From Stenotrophomonas sp. Marseille-Q4652 (GTDB lineage Bacteria; Pseudomonadota; Gammaproteobacteria; Xanthomonadales; Xanthomonadaceae), in the NCBI RefSeq assembly GCF_916618915.1, contig NZ_CAKAKE010000001.1, forward strand, positions 806,001 through 870,000: 64,000 nucleotides of DNA, written 5' to 3'. Below, piece after piece: positions 43,348-53,301 of the stretch. Position 1 is the stretch's first letter, and each line of letters starts with the position of its first letter. The position numbers and the translations under genes were made by a program. Below the pieces are notes generated by a model, which was not told the origin of the DNA, did not search any database, and saw only the letters and a program-made list of their open reading frames with translations.

Positions 43348-44487
43348 ATGTCCACCCCGCACAACCGCGGCCTGACCCCGGCCGAACTGGACGCCTTCGG
43401 CGCCGAGCTCGACGCCCTGCGCGCCCGTCACGTGGCGACGCTCGGCGATGCCGATGCCCGCTACATCCGCAAGGTGGTGGCCGCCGTTCGCTGGACCGGC
43501 GTGGCCGGCCGCGTGCTGCTGTTCGTGGCCGCGTTCTCGCCGCTGTTCGCCGCCTGGTTGCTGTGGCCGGCCGCGATTGCCGGCACCCTGCTGCTGGGCC
43601 TGTCCAAGATCCTGGAGAACATGGAGCTGGCGCACAACGTCATGCACGGCCAGTACGACTGGATCGGCGACCCGGCGCTGCAGGGCAAGACCTACGAGTG
43701 GGACATCGCCGGCACCTCGGAGAACTGGCGCAAGACCCACAACTTCAGCCACCACACCTACACCAACGTGCGTGGCATGGACGAGGACATCGGCTACGGC
43801 CTGCTGCGCATCTTCCCGGAGCAGCGCTGGCACCCGTTCTTCCTGTTCCAGCCGCTGGTCGCGATCGTGTTCGCGCTGTACTTCCAGTGGGGCATCGCCA
43901 TCCAGGACCTGCGCATCGGCCGCCTGCTCAAGGGCAGGATCACGCTGCGCCAGCTGTGGGACCAGTCGCAGCCCGTGCGTCGCAAGGTCGCCAAGCAGCT
44001 GCTCAAGGACTACGTGCTGTTCCCGGCGCTGGCCGGCCCGTTCTTCCTGACCGTGATGCTGGGCAACCTGGTGGCCAACGGCATGCGCAACGTGTGGACC
44101 TACGTGGTGATCTTCTGCGGTCACTTCACGGCCGATGCGGAGACCTTCCCGAAGGAATGCGTTGCCAACGAGAGCCGCGGCCACTGGTATCTGCGTCAGT
44201 TGCGCGGTTCGTCGAACCTGACCGGCGGCAAGTGGATGCACGTGATGACCGGCAACCTGTCGCACCAGATCGAGCACCACTTCTACCCGGACGTGCCGGC
44301 CAACCGCTACGCGGCGATGGCGGTGGAAGTGCGCCAGATCTGCGAGCGCTACGGCCAGCACTACAACACCGGCTCGATGGTGAAGCAGTTCGGCCAGGTG
44401 GTGTGGCGCATCCTGCGCCACTCGCTGCCGAGCCGGCCGGCTCCGGCACGGCCACTGGTCACGGCCACCGCGGGGCAGGGCGGCTGA
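43348..44487 (+). CDS. desB: Acyl-CoA delta-9 fatty acid desaturase (DesB-like)
   Basis: A 379-residue membrane desaturase that introduces a double bond into saturated acyl chains under aerobic conditions. The three histidine boxes for the diiron centre are visible: HNVMHG, HNFSHH and HQIEHHFYP. Membrane helices lie at about residues 45-85 and 180-250. The assignment to DesB rests on gene order with desC and desT; the PFAM-type fatty acid desaturase fold is clear. The start ATG is 2 bases after the desC stop. A terminator follows. Confidence 0.86.
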   Translation: MSTPHNRGLTPAELDAFGAELDALRARHVATLGDADARYIRKVVAAVRWTGVAGRVLLFVAAFSPLFAAWLLWPAAIAGTLLLGLSKILENMELAHNVMHGQYDWIGDPALQGKTYEWDIAGTSENWRKTHNFSHHTYTNVRGMDEDIGYGLLRIFPEQRWHPFFLFQPLVAIVFALYFQWGIAIQDLRIGRLLKGRITLRQLWDQSQPVRRKVAKQLLKDYVLFPALAGPFFLTVMLGNLVANGMRNVWTYVVIFCGHFTADAETFPKECVANESRGHWYLRQLRGSSNLTGGKWMHVMTGNLSHQIEHHFYPDVPANRYAAMAVEVRQICERYGQHYNTGSMVKQFGQVVWRILRHSLPSRPAPARPLVTATAGQGG

Positions 44488-44508
44488 CCGCCACGCACCA
44501 CGGATGAA

Positions 44509-44538
44509 AAAAGACCCACGCCATGGCGTGGGTCTTTT
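44509..44538. terminator. Bidirectional terminator between desB and hutU
   Basis: AAAAGACCCACGCC / GGCGTGGGTCTTTT is a 14-bp perfect inverted repeat around AT, followed by T-rich sequence on the plus strand and by T-rich sequence on the minus strand. It ends both convergent transcripts. Confidence 0.92.
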
Positions 44539-44564
44539 GTTTGCGGGACCCGATGGCGAAGCCC

Positions 44565-46226
44565 TTACAGGCTGGGCAGGTCCAGGCCCTGTTCGCGGGC
44601 GCAGTCGATGGCGATGTCGTAACCGGCATCGGCATGGCGCATGACGCCGGTGCCCGGATCGTTCCACAGCACGCGTGCAATGCGGCGGTCGGCGGCCTCG
44701 CTGCCGTCGCAGACGATCACCACGCCCGAGTGCTGCGAGTAACCCATGCCCACGCCACCGCCATGGTGCAGGCTCACCCAGGAGGCGCCGCCGGCGACGT
44801 TGAGCATGGCGTTGAGCAGCGGCCAGTCGGACACCGCATCCGAGCCGTCCTTCATCGATTCGGTCTCGCGGTTGGGCGAGGCAACGCTGCCGCTGTCCAG
44901 ATGGTCGCGGCCGATCACTACCGGCGCCTTCAGTTCGCCGTTGCGGACCATCTCGTTGAAGGCCAGGCCCAGCTTGTGGCGCAGGCCCAGGCCGACCCAG
45001 CAGATGCGCGCCGGCAGGCCCTGGAAGCTGATGCGCTCACGCGCCATGTCCAGCCAGCGGTGCAGGTGCGGGTCGTCGGGGATCAGTTCCTTGACCTTGG
45101 CATCAGTCCTGTAGATGTCTTCCGGATCGCCGCTGAGCGCCACCCAGCGGAACGGGCCGACGCCGCGGCAGAACAGCGGACGCACGTAGGCTGGCACGAA
45201 ACCGGGGAAGTCGAAGGCAGCGCGGCAGCCCGCATCCAGCGCCATCTGCCGGATGTTGTTGCCATAGTCGAACACCGGCACGCCCATCTGCTGGAAGGCC
45301 AGCATCGCCTCGACGTGGGTGCGCATGGACTTCATCGCCGCCGCGCGCACGCGCTCGGGCACGATCTTCTGTTCTTCTTCCCACTCGGCCACGGTCAGCC
45401 CGACCGGCAGGTAGCCGTGCAGCGGGTCGTGTGCGCTGGTCTGGTCGGTGACCGCGTCCGGGCGCACGCCACGGCGCACCAGCTCCGGCAACACCTCGGC
45501 GGCATTGCCGAGCAGGGCGACCGAGCGTGCCTCGCCTGCACGGGTGTAGCGCTCGATGCGGGCCAGCGCGTCGTCCAGGTCGGTGGCCTGCTCGTCGACG
45601 TAGCGGGTGCGCAGGCGGAAGTCGATGCGGCTCTGCCGGCACTCGACCACCAGCGAGCAGGCGCCAGCCAGCGAGGCGGCCAGCGGCTGCGCGCCGCCCA
45701 TGCCGCCCAGGCCGGCGGTCAGGATCCACTTGCCGGTGAGGTCGCCGCCGTAGTGCTGGCGGCCCATCTCGACGAAGGTCTCGTAGGTGCCCTGGACGAT
45801 GCCCTGGGTACCGATGTAGATCCAGCTGCCGGCAGTCATCTGTCCGTACATCATCAAGCCCTTCCTATCGAGCTCGTTGAAGTGGTCCCAGTTGGCCCAG
45901 TGCGGCACCAGGTTGGAGTTGGCGATGAGCACGCGCGGCGCATCCGGATGGGTCGGGAACACGCCCACCGGCTTGCCGGACTGCACCAGCAGGGTCTGGT
46001 CGTCTTCCAGCCGCTTGAGCGTTTCCAGGATGCGGTCATAGCTTTCCCAGTCGCGCGCGGCGCGGCCGATGCCGCCGTAGACGACCAGTGCGGCCGGGTC
46101 CTCGGCGACCTCGGCATCGAGGTTGTTCTGCAGCATGCGGAACGGGGCCTCGGTGAGCCAGGATCTGCAGTTGAGCGTGTTGCCGCGCGGCGCACGTGGA
46201 TTGCGGGACGGATCGTGGCGGGTCAT
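44565..46226 (-). CDS. hutU: Urocanate hydratase
   Basis: Second enzyme of histidine degradation (553 residues); it converts urocanate to imidazolonepropionate with NAD as an electrophilic cofactor. Features are [33 protein letters not shown], the NAD-binding LGGMGGAQP, and the catalytic-loop region [15 protein letters not shown]. The ATG overlaps the hutG stop (ATGA), making it last in hutI-hutH-hutG-hutU. Confidence 0.98.
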   Translation of the reverse strand: MTRHDPSRNPRAPRGNTLNCRSWLTEAPFRMLQNNLDAEVAEDPAALVVYGGIGRAARDWESYDRILETLKRLEDDQTLLVQSGKPVGVFPTHPDAPRVLIANSNLVPHWANWDHFNELDRKGLMMYGQMTAGSWIYIGTQGIVQGTYETFVEMGRQHYGGDLTGKWILTAGLGGMGGAQPLAASLAGACSLVVECRQSRIDFRLRTRYVDEQATDLDDALARIERYTRAGEARSVALLGNAAEVLPELVRRGVRPDAVTDQTSAHDPLHGYLPVGLTVAEWEEEQKIVPERVRAAAMKSMRTHVEAMLAFQQMGVPVFDYGNNIRQMALDAGCRAAFDFPGFVPAYVRPLFCRGVGPFRWVALSGDPEDIYRTDAKVKELIPDDPHLHRWLDMARERISFQGLPARICWVGLGLRHKLGLAFNEMVRNGELKAPVVIGRDHLDSGSVASPNRETESMKDGSDAVSDWPLLNAMLNVAGGASWVSLHHGGGVGMGYSQHSGVVIVCDGSEAADRRIARVLWNDPGTGVMRHADAGYDIAIDCAREQGLDLPSL

Positions 46227-47077
46227 GGGTCTCTCCGGGAAGCAAATTGCAGGCAGGCGCGCAGCACCTGCTGCAGGGTGTCGCGCAGCGGGGTGGCCCG
46301 GGCGACGTCGTATTCGGTGGGCCAGTTGGTTTCGTCGACCTGCGCCGGCTCGTCCATGTAGCCGCGGCAGGCCAGCTCCATCTGCAGGGTGTGCACGCCG
46401 CCGGGGATGTCACTGTAGTGGCGGGTGATCCAGCCACCCTTGAAGCGGCCGTTGCGCACGTGGCCCATCCCGCTCATCGCGCACAGGTTGTCGACCACGT
46501 CGGCCAGCGCGTTGTCGCAGGACGTGTCCGGCGCGCCCGATGGCCCGGCGGTGCCGAGGTTGAACTGCGGCAGCTCGCCGTCGAAGAGGTGCGGAATGCG
46601 CGAGCGGATCGAATGTGCGTCATAGACCACGACCACCGGATGGATCTGCCGCAGCCGTGCGATCTCCGCGGCCAGCGCATCGTGGTACGGGGTGAACCAG
46701 GTGTCGCGACGGCGGGCGATCTCTTCGGCATCGGGCTCGGCGCCGGCCCGGTACAGCGGCTGGTTGTCGAAGGTCGTAAGCGGGCAAAGGCCGGTGGTGT
46801 TCTGCCCGGGGTACAGCGATGTGCCGCTGGGGTCGCGGTTGAGGTCGATCACCGAGCGCGAGATCGTCGAGCGCACCGTGGTTGCCCCCAGCTCGCGGGC
46901 AAATCCGTACAGCGCATGCACCCACCAGTCGGCATCGCGCAGCGCCAGCCACGGCGAAACGAAACGCTCGGCCAGCTCCTCCGGGATCCGGGTGCCGGTA
47001 TGCGGAAAGCTCACCACCAGCGGCGCGTTGCCGCGGTGGACGTGCAGCCACTCCGGCGTGGTGGAAGCTGCGTTCAT
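46223..47077 (-). CDS. hutG: N-formylglutamate deformylase
   Basis: HutG (284 residues) hydrolyses N-formylglutamate to glutamate and formate, the last step of the route that uses HutF. Motifs are [15 protein letters not shown] near the N-terminus, [15 protein letters not shown] and [12 protein letters not shown] (metal and active-site residues). It overlaps hutH and hutU by 4 bases on each side. With HutF present in the same cluster, the five-step formylglutamate branch is complete. Confidence 0.95.
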   Translation of the reverse strand: MNAASTTPEWLHVHRGNAPLVVSFPHTGTRIPEELAERFVSPWLALRDADWWVHALYGFARELGATTVRSTISRSVIDLNRDPSGTSLYPGQNTTGLCPLTTFDNQPLYRAGAEPDAEEIARRRDTWFTPYHDALAAEIARLRQIHPVVVVYDAHSIRSRIPHLFDGELPQFNLGTAGPSGAPDTSCDNALADVVDNLCAMSGMGHVRNGRFKGGWITRHYSDIPGGVHTLQMELACRGYMDEPAQVDETNWPTEYDVARATPLRDTLQQVLRACLQFASRRDP

Positions 47078-48630
47078 GCTGGGGTGGCCTCGCCGCCGGT
47101 GGTCACGCCCGGCAGGGCCATGCCGACGCTGGCGGCCAGCGCGCCGGAACCCACCAGCGTGGTGGCCGCGACCATGTCCGGGTGGAAATAACGGTCCTCC
47201 TCCAGCGACGGCACCTGCGTACGGAGCAGGGCGCGGGCGCTTTCCAGCGCGTCGCTGGAGCGCAGCGGCGCATGGAAGTCACAGCCCTGGGCCGCAGCCA
47301 GCAGTTCGATGCCCACCACGTTGGCGGCATTGGCCGCCATCTGCAGCAGGCGGCGCGCGCCATGCGCGGCCATCGAGACGTGGTCTTCCTGGTTGGCCGA
47401 GGTCGGGATCGAATCCACGCTGGCTGGGAAGGCGCGCTGCTTGTTCTCCGAGACCAGTGCTGCCGCAGTGACCTGCGGGATCATGAAGCCGGAATTCAGG
47501 CCCGGGCGCGGCGTCAGGAAGGCCGGCAGGCCGGACAGCGCCGGGTCCACCAGCATCGCGGTGCGGCGCTCGCTGATCGAACCGATCTCGCACACCGCCA
47601 TCGCCAGCATGTCGGCGGCGAATGCCACCGGCTCGGCGTGGAAGTTGCCGCCGCTCAGGGCCTCGCCGGTATCGGTGAACACCAGCGGGTTGTCGGACAC
47701 GCCGTTGGCCTCGATCTCCAGCGTGCTGGCGGCCTGGCGCATGATGTCCAGCGCCGCACCCATCACCTGCGGCTGGCAGCGCAGGCAGTACGGGTCCTGC
47801 ACGCGCACGTCGTTGTCGCGATGCGATTCGCGGATCGCCGAACCGGCCATGAGTTCGCGCAGCGCGGCGGCGGTGGCGATCTGCCCGCGCTGGCCGCGGA
47901 TGGCGTGGATGCGCGGGTCGAACGGCGTGTCCGATCCCTTGGCCGCTTCGACCGACAGCGCACCGGCCACCAGCGCGGACTGGAACACCGTCTCGATCTC
48001 GAACAGCCCGGCCAGCGCATACGCGGTCGAGTACTGGGTGCCATTGAGCAGGGCCAGGCCTTCCTTGGCGCCCAGCACTACCGGCGCCAGTCCGGCGCGG
48101 GCCAGTGCCTCGCTCGCCGGCAGCCTTTCGCCGCCGATGAAGGCCTCGCCCACGCCGATCATCACCGCGGCCATGTGCGACAGCGGCGCGAGGTCACCGG
48201 AAGCACCGACCGAGCCCTGCGCCGGCACCACTGGCAGCACGTCGTTGAGCAGCATCGCTTCGAGCAGGGCGAGCGTCTGCGGACGGATGCCCGAGGCGCC
48301 CTGCGCCAGGCTGGTGAGCTTGAGCGCCAGCATCAGCCGGGTGACATCCACCGGCATCGGCTCGCCGACACCGGCCGCATGCGAGAGCACGATATTGCGC
48401 TGCAGGGTTTCCAGGTCATCGCGCTCGATGCGCACGCTGGCCAGCTTGCCGAAGCCGGTGTTGATCCCGTACACCGGCTCGCCCCGGGCGACGATGGCCG
48501 CCACTGCATCGGCGCTGCGCTGCACCGCGGCCTGGGCGCCGGCATCCAGCCGCACGCGGGCGCCGCGGTAGACCTGGCGCCATTGCGCCAGCGAAGCCTG
48601 GCCCGGGCGCAGTGTCAGTGTGTTGCTCAT
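47074..48630 (-). CDS. hutH: Histidine ammonia-lyase
   Basis: First enzyme of histidine degradation; it removes ammonia from histidine to give urocanate (518 residues). The MIO cofactor forms from Ala-Ser-Gly in [15 protein letters not shown] (about residues 148-150). VYGINTGFG at the N-terminus and [15 protein letters not shown] near the C-terminus are diagnostic. It lies 24 bases downstream of hutI and overlaps hutG by 4 bases. Confidence 0.98.
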   Translation of the reverse strand: MSNTLTLRPGQASLAQWRQVYRGARVRLDAGAQAAVQRSADAVAAIVARGEPVYGINTGFGKLASVRIERDDLETLQRNIVLSHAAGVGEPMPVDVTRLMLALKLTSLAQGASGIRPQTLALLEAMLLNDVLPVVPAQGSVGASGDLAPLSHMAAVMIGVGEAFIGGERLPASEALARAGLAPVVLGAKEGLALLNGTQYSTAYALAGLFEIETVFQSALVAGALSVEAAKGSDTPFDPRIHAIRGQRGQIATAAALRELMAGSAIRESHRDNDVRVQDPYCLRCQPQVMGAALDIMRQAASTLEIEANGVSDNPLVFTDTGEALSGGNFHAEPVAFAADMLAMAVCEIGSISERRTAMLVDPALSGLPAFLTPRPGLNSGFMIPQVTAAALVSENKQRAFPASVDSIPTSANQEDHVSMAAHGARRLLQMAANAANVVGIELLAAAQGCDFHAPLRSSDALESARALLRTQVPSLEEDRYFHPDMVAATTLVGSGALAASVGMALPGVTTGGEATPA

Positions 48631-48654
48631 GTGTTCTCCGGAAATACGGTGGTG

Positions 48655-49860
48655 TCAGGTCGGGTTGCCGCGCCACACGCGGGCGTGCAACGGATTGAAG
48701 CCCATGCGGTAGACCAGGTCGGCCGGCGCCTCGATCTCCCAGACCGCCAGGTTGCAATCCAGTCCGTCGGCCAGCCGGCCGATGCGCTCGTGGCGACCGA
48801 GCGCGCGTGCGGCCTCCCGGGTAAAGCCGGCGATGCATTCGTCCACGGTCATGCGGAACAGGGTCGCGGCCATGTTCATCGCCAGCAGCGGACTGGTCAG
48901 CGGCGAGGTGCCGGGATTGCTGTCGGTGGCCAGCGCCATCGGCACGCCGGCGGTGCGCAGCTTGTCGATCGGGGGCAGGGTGGTGTCGCGGGTGAAGTAG
49001 AACGCGCCAGGCAGCAGTACCGCCACGGTGCCGGCCCTGGCCATCGCGGCGATGCCGGCCTCGTCCAGGTGTTCGATGTGGTCGGCCGAGAGCGCGCCAT
49101 GCGCGGCGGCCAGCGACGCGCCTTGCTGGTTGCTCAGCTGCTCGGCGTGGATCTTGACTGCCAGCCCGTGGCGGGCGGCGGCCTGGAAGACCTGTTCGGC
49201 CTGCGCACGCGAGAACGCCAGATGCTCGCAGAACACGTCCACCGCCTCGGCCAGGCCTTCGGCGGCGATGGCCGGGATCATCTGGTTGCAGACCTCGTCC
49301 ACGTACTCCTGCGCCTCACGCCCGGGCGGCACCGCATGGGCGCCGAGGAAGGTCGGCACCACCTCGACCGCGCGCAGCTCGCCGAGCCGGCGCGCAACGC
49401 GCAGCTGCTTGCGTTCGTCCTCCAGGCTGAGCCCGTAGCCGGACTTGATCTCGATCGTGGTGATGCCCTCGGCCAGCATCGCGTCCAGACGCGGCAGGCT
49501 GGCTTCGAGCAGGTGCTGCTCATCGGCCTGGCGGGTGGCACGAACGGTTGCGACAATACCGCCCCCGGCACGCGCGATATCGGCATAGCTGGCGCCACGC
49601 AGCCGCTGCTCGAACTCGCCGGCGCGGTTGCCGGCGTAGACCAGGTGGGTGTGGCAGTCGACCAGGCCCGGGCTGATCCAGCGTCCTTGGCAGTCGATGC
49701 GCTGCGCCGGCGCCAGGTGCACGGCATCCGCGGCCGGACCGACGTGGACGATGCGTCCGTCGCGGCTGGCGACGACGCCGTCGCGGACGATGCCAAGGGC
49801 GCCGTCACCAGCCTCCAGCGTCATCAGGTGCGCGTTGTGCCAGAGGGTGTCGCAATGCAT
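48655..49860 (-). CDS. hutI: Imidazolonepropionase
   Basis: Third enzyme of histidine degradation (401 residues); a zinc/iron amidohydrolase that opens imidazolonepropionate to formiminoglutamate. Metal ligands are in [19 protein letters not shown] and the Asp region [11 protein letters not shown]. The ATG at 49860 has GGAAAG 9 bases upstream and starts at the first strand of the fold; the longer frame to 50238 only overlaps hutF. Its promoter region holds the HutC palindrome. First of the hutIHGU operon. Confidence 0.96.
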   Translation of the reverse strand: MHCDTLWHNAHLMTLEAGDGALGIVRDGVVASRDGRIVHVGPAADAVHLAPAQRIDCQGRWISPGLVDCHTHLVYAGNRAGEFEQRLRGASYADIARAGGGIVATVRATRQADEQHLLEASLPRLDAMLAEGITTIEIKSGYGLSLEDERKQLRVARRLGELRAVEVVPTFLGAHAVPPGREAQEYVDEVCNQMIPAIAAEGLAEAVDVFCEHLAFSRAQAEQVFQAAARHGLAVKIHAEQLSNQQGASLAAAHGALSADHIEHLDEAGIAAMARAGTVAVLLPGAFYFTRDTTLPPIDKLRTAGVPMALATDSNPGTSPLTSPLLAMNMAATLFRMTVDECIAGFTREAARALGRHERIGRLADGLDCNLAVWEIEAPADLVYRMGFNPLHARVWRGNPT

Positions 49861-49880
49861 GGCGCCGCTTTCCGGTTGAT

Positions 49881-49892
49881 TTGTATATACAA
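49881..49892. promoter_or_regulatory. Palindromic operator between hutI and hutF (expected HutC site)
   Basis: TTGTATATACAA is a perfect 12-base palindrome, 21 bases upstream of hutI and 30 bases upstream of hutF, and overlaps a TACAAT -10 (49888-49893) for hutF. HutC repressors of Pseudomonas are known to bind TGTATA-type palindromes, and hutC itself follows hutF. Urocanate should be the inducer. Confidence 0.74.
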
Positions 49893-49921
49893 TAATGGCG
49901 CGAATCGGAGAGTGTCCAGCG

Positions 49922-51295
49922 ATGACGACGGCAGGCGGGGCGACAACACATTTCTGGGCACGGCAGGCGCTGCTCGACGTCGGCTGGGCCGGGCCAGTAC
50001 GGCTGGGCGTGGCCGGCGGGCGGATCGTCTCGCTGGAGCCCGGGCAACCGGCCGGGCCGGGCGATGAGCGTTTGGGCATCCTCGTTCCCGGGCTGGGCAA
50101 CCTGCACAGCCACGCCTTCCAGCGCGGCATGGCCGGGTTGACCGAGATCGGCGGCAGCGACGGCGACAGCTTCTGGAGCTGGCGCGAGCTGATGTACCGC
50201 TTCCTCGACCGGCTGGGCCCGGACAGCTTCCAGGCCATTGCCGAACAGGCCTACGTGGAGATGCTCGAATCCGGCTTCACCCGCGTTGGCGAATTCCACT
50301 ACCTGCACCACGACACCGACGGCACGCCGTTCGCCGCCCGTGCGGAAATGGCCGGCCGCATCGCCGCCGCCGCGCAGCGCTCGGGCATCGGCCTGACCCT
50401 GCTGCCGGTGTTCTATGCCCATGCCGATTTCGGCGGCGCGCCGCCCAGCCCCGCGCAGCGGCGGCTGGTCCATGACATTGATGGTTTCGCGACGCTGCTC
50501 GAGGGCTGCCGCCAGGCGCTGCAGCCGCTGGAAGATGCCGTGCTCGGCGTGGCCCCGCACAGCCTGCGCGCGGTCACCGGCGAGGAACTGGCCGCGCTGC
50601 TGCCGCTTGTCGATGGCCCGGTCCACATCCATATCGCCGAACAGACCCGCGAGGTCGATGGCTGCCTGGCCTGGTCCGGGCGGCGGCCGGTGCAGTGGCT
50701 GCTGGAAAACGCGCCGGTCGATGCGCGCTGGTGCCTGGTGCATGCCACCCATGTCGACGCGGCCGAAGTGCGCGGCATCGTCGACAGGTGCGCGGTGGTC
50801 GGCCTGTGCCCGATCACCGAGGCCAACCTCGGTGACGGCGTGTTCCCGATGCAGGCCTTCACCCGTGCCGGAGGCCGCTTCGGCGTCGGTTCGGATTCCA
50901 ACGTGCTGGTCGATGCGGCCGAAGAGCTGCGCCTGCTCGAATACGGACAACGGCTGCAGTTGCGTGCACGCAACGTGCTGGCCCCGGATCCGTCGCAATC
51001 CAGCGGCCGCTGGCTGTACGAGCAGGCCGGCCTGGGCGGCGCGCAGGCGCTGGGAGTGGAGACCGGCTTGCGCGTCGGTGCGCCGGCTGACCTGGTAGAG
51101 CTGGATGACGCCCACCCGGCGCTGCTGTCGCGCGACGGTGATGCGCTGCTGGACGGCTGGCTGTTCGCTGCACGCGGCGGCGCAGTGCGTTCGGTCTGGC
51201 GCCATGGCCGCAAGCTGGTCAGCGACGGTCGCCACCTGCAGCGCGACGCGGTGGCCGCCCGCTATGCCGCCGCCCTGCACAAGGTGCTGGGCTGA
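49922..51295 (+). CDS. hutF: Formimidoylglutamate deiminase
   Basis: HutF (457 residues) is an amidohydrolase that deaminates formiminoglutamate to N-formylglutamate and ammonia, feeding HutG. Metal ligands lie in [34 protein letters not shown] and GVGSDSN. The ATG at 49922 is used because the ATG at 49895 would start inside the -10 region; GGAG lies 11 bases upstream. It is divergent from hutI across the operator. Confidence 0.95.
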   Translation: MTTAGGATTHFWARQALLDVGWAGPVRLGVAGGRIVSLEPGQPAGPGDERLGILVPGLGNLHSHAFQRGMAGLTEIGGSDGDSFWSWRELMYRFLDRLGPDSFQAIAEQAYVEMLESGFTRVGEFHYLHHDTDGTPFAARAEMAGRIAAAAQRSGIGLTLLPVFYAHADFGGAPPSPAQRRLVHDIDGFATLLEGCRQALQPLEDAVLGVAPHSLRAVTGEELAALLPLVDGPVHIHIAEQTREVDGCLAWSGRRPVQWLLENAPVDARWCLVHATHVDAAEVRGIVDRCAVVGLCPITEANLGDGVFPMQAFTRAGGRFGVGSDSNVLVDAAEELRLLEYGQRLQLRARNVLAPDPSQSSGRWLYEQAGLGGAQALGVETGLRVGAPADLVELDDAHPALLSRDGDALLDGWLFAARGGAVRSVWRHGRKLVSDGRHLQRDAVAARYAAALHKVLG

Positions 51296-51333
51296 TGGAC
51301 GACACGGGCAACCAACACGCGGGATGAGTGCGC

Positions 51334-52068
51334 ATGAGCAGCAGCAAGGGTGAAACCCTCAACCAACGCATCCGCAGCGAGATCGAAAGCCGGATCCTCA
51401 GCGGCGAATGGCCGGCGGGCCACCGCATCCCGTTCGAACACGAACTGATGGCCCAGTACGGCTGCTCGCGTATGACGGTCAACAAGGTGCTGACCACCCT
51501 GGCCGAGAACGGCATGATCGAGCGCCGCCGCCGCGCCGGTTCGTTCGTCGCCCGCCACCATCCCCACCTGGAGCAGGTGGCGCTGGAGATCCCCGACATC
51601 GCCACCGCGGTCACCCAGCGCGGGCACCGTTATGGCTTCCGCCTGCTGCAGCGGGTGCAGCGCGCGGCCGATCCGGACCGACCGGAGGAAGTGGCGCTGG
51701 TGGGCAACGGGGTGCTGCTGGAGTTGCGCAGCCTGCACCTGGCCGACGGCCAGCCATTGGCGCTGGAGTACCGGCTGGTCAACCCGTCGGTAGTGCCGCA
51801 GATGCTGGAGACCGATTTTTCCGAGTACGCGCCGGGCAGCTGGCTGCTGCAGCACGTTTCCTGGACCCGGGGCGAACACCGCATCAGTGCGGTGGCGGCC
51901 ACGGCCGACGAGGCGGCGCAGCTGCAGGTGCCGACCGGCACCGCCTGCCTGGTGATCGGGCGCCAGACGTGGATCGGCGACCAGCCCATCACCTGGGTGC
52001 GGCAGATGTTCCTGGGCGACTCCTACGACCTGATTGCCCGTTTCGCGCCGGGCGCACGCGTCAGCTGA
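51334..52068 (+). CDS. hutC: Histidine utilisation repressor HutC
   Basis: A GntR-family repressor of the HutC subgroup (about 244 residues). The N-terminal winged helix-turn-helix (about residues 8-72) has LNQRIRSEIESRILSGEWP and CSRMTVNKVLTTLAENGMIERR. The C-terminal UTRA effector domain (about 95-240) should bind urocanate. The start at ATG 51334 has GGGATGAG upstream; a GTG at 51328 is also in frame. It lies 38 bases after hutF and so is likely to repress its own operon. Confidence 0.94.
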   Translation: MSSSKGETLNQRIRSEIESRILSGEWPAGHRIPFEHELMAQYGCSRMTVNKVLTTLAENGMIERRRRAGSFVARHHPHLEQVALEIPDIATAVTQRGHRYGFRLLQRVQRAADPDRPEEVALVGNGVLLELRSLHLADGQPLALEYRLVNPSVVPQMLETDFSEYAPGSWLLQHVSWTRGEHRISAVAATADEAAQLQVPTGTACLVIGRQTWIGDQPITWVRQMFLGDSYDLIARFAPGARVS

Positions 52069-52074
52069 GCCTGC

Positions 52075-53085
52075 TCAGATCGTGCTGCACTGGCGCCAGC
52101 GCACCGGCTCGTCGTAACCGGGCCGCGGATTGAGCTGGATACGCACGGTGCGCAGCGCCGGGTAGCGGGTGACTTCCTCGCAGATCAGCGGCCACACCTT
52201 GTCGTCATCGGCCGAGCGGTCCACCGACAGGGTCAGCCGGGTCAACCACAGCGCGCTGATGATTCCGGGTCGGGTGGACAGCGAGCGCGACACCGCCTGC
52301 TGATAACGCGCCAGGGTGGCGTCGTCCGGGTTTTCCTGCAGGTAATCCTCGATCTCCGCAGTGTCCCCGGCGCCCGTGGTTTCGACTGGGGTGGCGTCGG
52401 CAGCCGCAGGAGCCGGCGCGGGCGCAGGCGGCTCGGGGGCGGCCGCCACCACCGGCAGGGCGGCGGTTGGTTCGTCAGGCTGGGTTACCAGGGCGGTCAG
52501 GTAGCCCATGCCGACCAGCAGGCCCAGCGTCACCGACGCCAGTGCGGCGATGCCGATATGGCGCTGCGCCTCGCGACGGGCCACACCCGTGACACTGGCT
52601 TCAAGCTCCCCGGGGAGGTAGCTGCGCAGCAGCGGCCACAGGTGACGGCCGTCCAGCACCTCGATCGACTGCTTCTGGGCCGCGGCAAGACCATCACGCT
52701 CCACCTTGCCTTCGGTGATCAGCACGCCACCACGGGCGCCGGCCAGGCGCAGGGCGGCACCGAGTTCGTTCACCGCGGCCGAGCCGATGCGGTAGGCGCG
52801 GCCGTGCTTGCACGACACCAGCCAACGCTGGCCTTCGCCGTCCTGCATCAGGAAATCCGACTGCGGTTCGCGGTTCTCGTCGCGCTCTTCGAACACGTCG
52901 ACCCACCCGCGCTGTTCGTGCATGGCCCGGTGGATCAGCTGCGAAAACTCGCGCCAATGCATCCCCGCCAGGGCTTTCAGGCCAAGGCGGGTCTCGGTGG
53001 TGCGGCGCTTGATGAACCAGAGATGGAACGTGGCCAGGCACCAGACCAGCAGCGCCAGCACGAAAGCCAGAATCCAGGAGAACAC
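52075..53085 (-). CDS. Membrane protein with Mrr-like restriction endonuclease fold
   Basis: A 336-residue protein with a first membrane helix (about residues 3-25), a cytoplasmic Mrr_cat-like nuclease domain (about 40-150), a second helix (about 175-198), a Pro/Ala-rich linker (about 205-235) and an acidic C-terminal domain that I cannot assign. The nuclease-fold core reads SDFLM and WLVSCKHGRAY, so Asp and Lys of a D-(E/Q)xK site are present but the middle residue is not Glu or Gln. It may be inactive or have a changed metal site. It converges with hutC, 6 bases apart. No methylase partner is present, which argues against a classic restriction system. Confidence 0.8.
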   Translation of the reverse strand: MFSWILAFVLALLVWCLATFHLWFIKRRTTETRLGLKALAGMHWREFSQLIHRAMHEQRGWVDVFEERDENREPQSDFLMQDGEGQRWLVSCKHGRAYRIGSAAVNELGAALRLAGARGGVLITEGKVERDGLAAAQKQSIEVLDGRHLWPLLRSYLPGELEASVTGVARREAQRHIGIAALASVTLGLLVGMGYLTALVTQPDEPTAALPVVAAAPEPPAPAPAPAAADATPVETTGAGDTAEIEDYLQENPDDATLARYQQAVSRSLSTRPGIISALWLTRLTLSVDRSADDDKVWPLICEEVTRYPALRTVRIQLNPRPGYDEPVRWRQCSTI

Positions 53086-53189
53086 GTAAGTACCCGGGGA
53101 AGCGTGGGCGAATCGGCCAATTCTATATCGGCCGGGGTTCGGAACCGTCCAACATCACGGTTGCACGGAAGGGGAGGCCGGGCGGAGGC

Positions 53190-53257
53190 AAAAAAAAGCC
53201 CGCCGATCCGGAGCCAAGAGGGGAGGGAACAATTGGCAACGGTCAAGCTGGCGGGCT
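53190..53257 (-). ncRNA. Candidate small regulatory RNA with C/U-rich hairpin loop
   Basis: Read on the minus strand from 53257, the outer 8-bp stem AGCCCGCC pairs with GGCGGGCU and is followed by a U8 tail (53197-53190). Inside, GCCAA (53237-53233) pairs with UUGGC (53217-53213) and leaves a 15-base loop containing UUCCCUCCCC. The loop is complementary to purine-rich Shine-Dalgarno sequences. A promoter upstream (53265-53292) predicts a start at A53257, the first base of the stem. So it has its own promoter and terminator and would be about 68 nucleotides long. An alternative is that it is only the terminator of the phasin mRNA. Confidence 0.6.
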
Positions 53258-53264
53258 GATACCG

Positions 53265-53292
53265 ATTGTACCGGCCGCATGTTGCTTTGCAA
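53265..53292 (-). promoter_or_regulatory. Sigma70-like promoter of the candidate small RNA
   Basis: On the minus strand TTGCAA (53292-53287) and TACAAT (53270-53265) are separated by 16 bases. Seven bases after the -10 is A53257, where the first stem begins. The -35 hexamer is part of the hairpin ATGTTGC-TTT-GCAACAT (53279-53295). Confidence 0.55.
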
Positions 53293-53301
53293 CATTAGAC
53301 T

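Noticed and set aside
46882-50067. A 1061-codon plus-strand open frame across hutG, hutH and hutI
   Set aside because: It is antisense to three well-identified hut genes, of odd Arg/Gly/His composition and no recognisable domain.
53279-53295. ATGTTGC-TTT-GCAACAT hairpin as a phasin terminator
   Set aside because: Perfect stem but no U-tract on either strand; it more likely contains the -35 of the small RNA.
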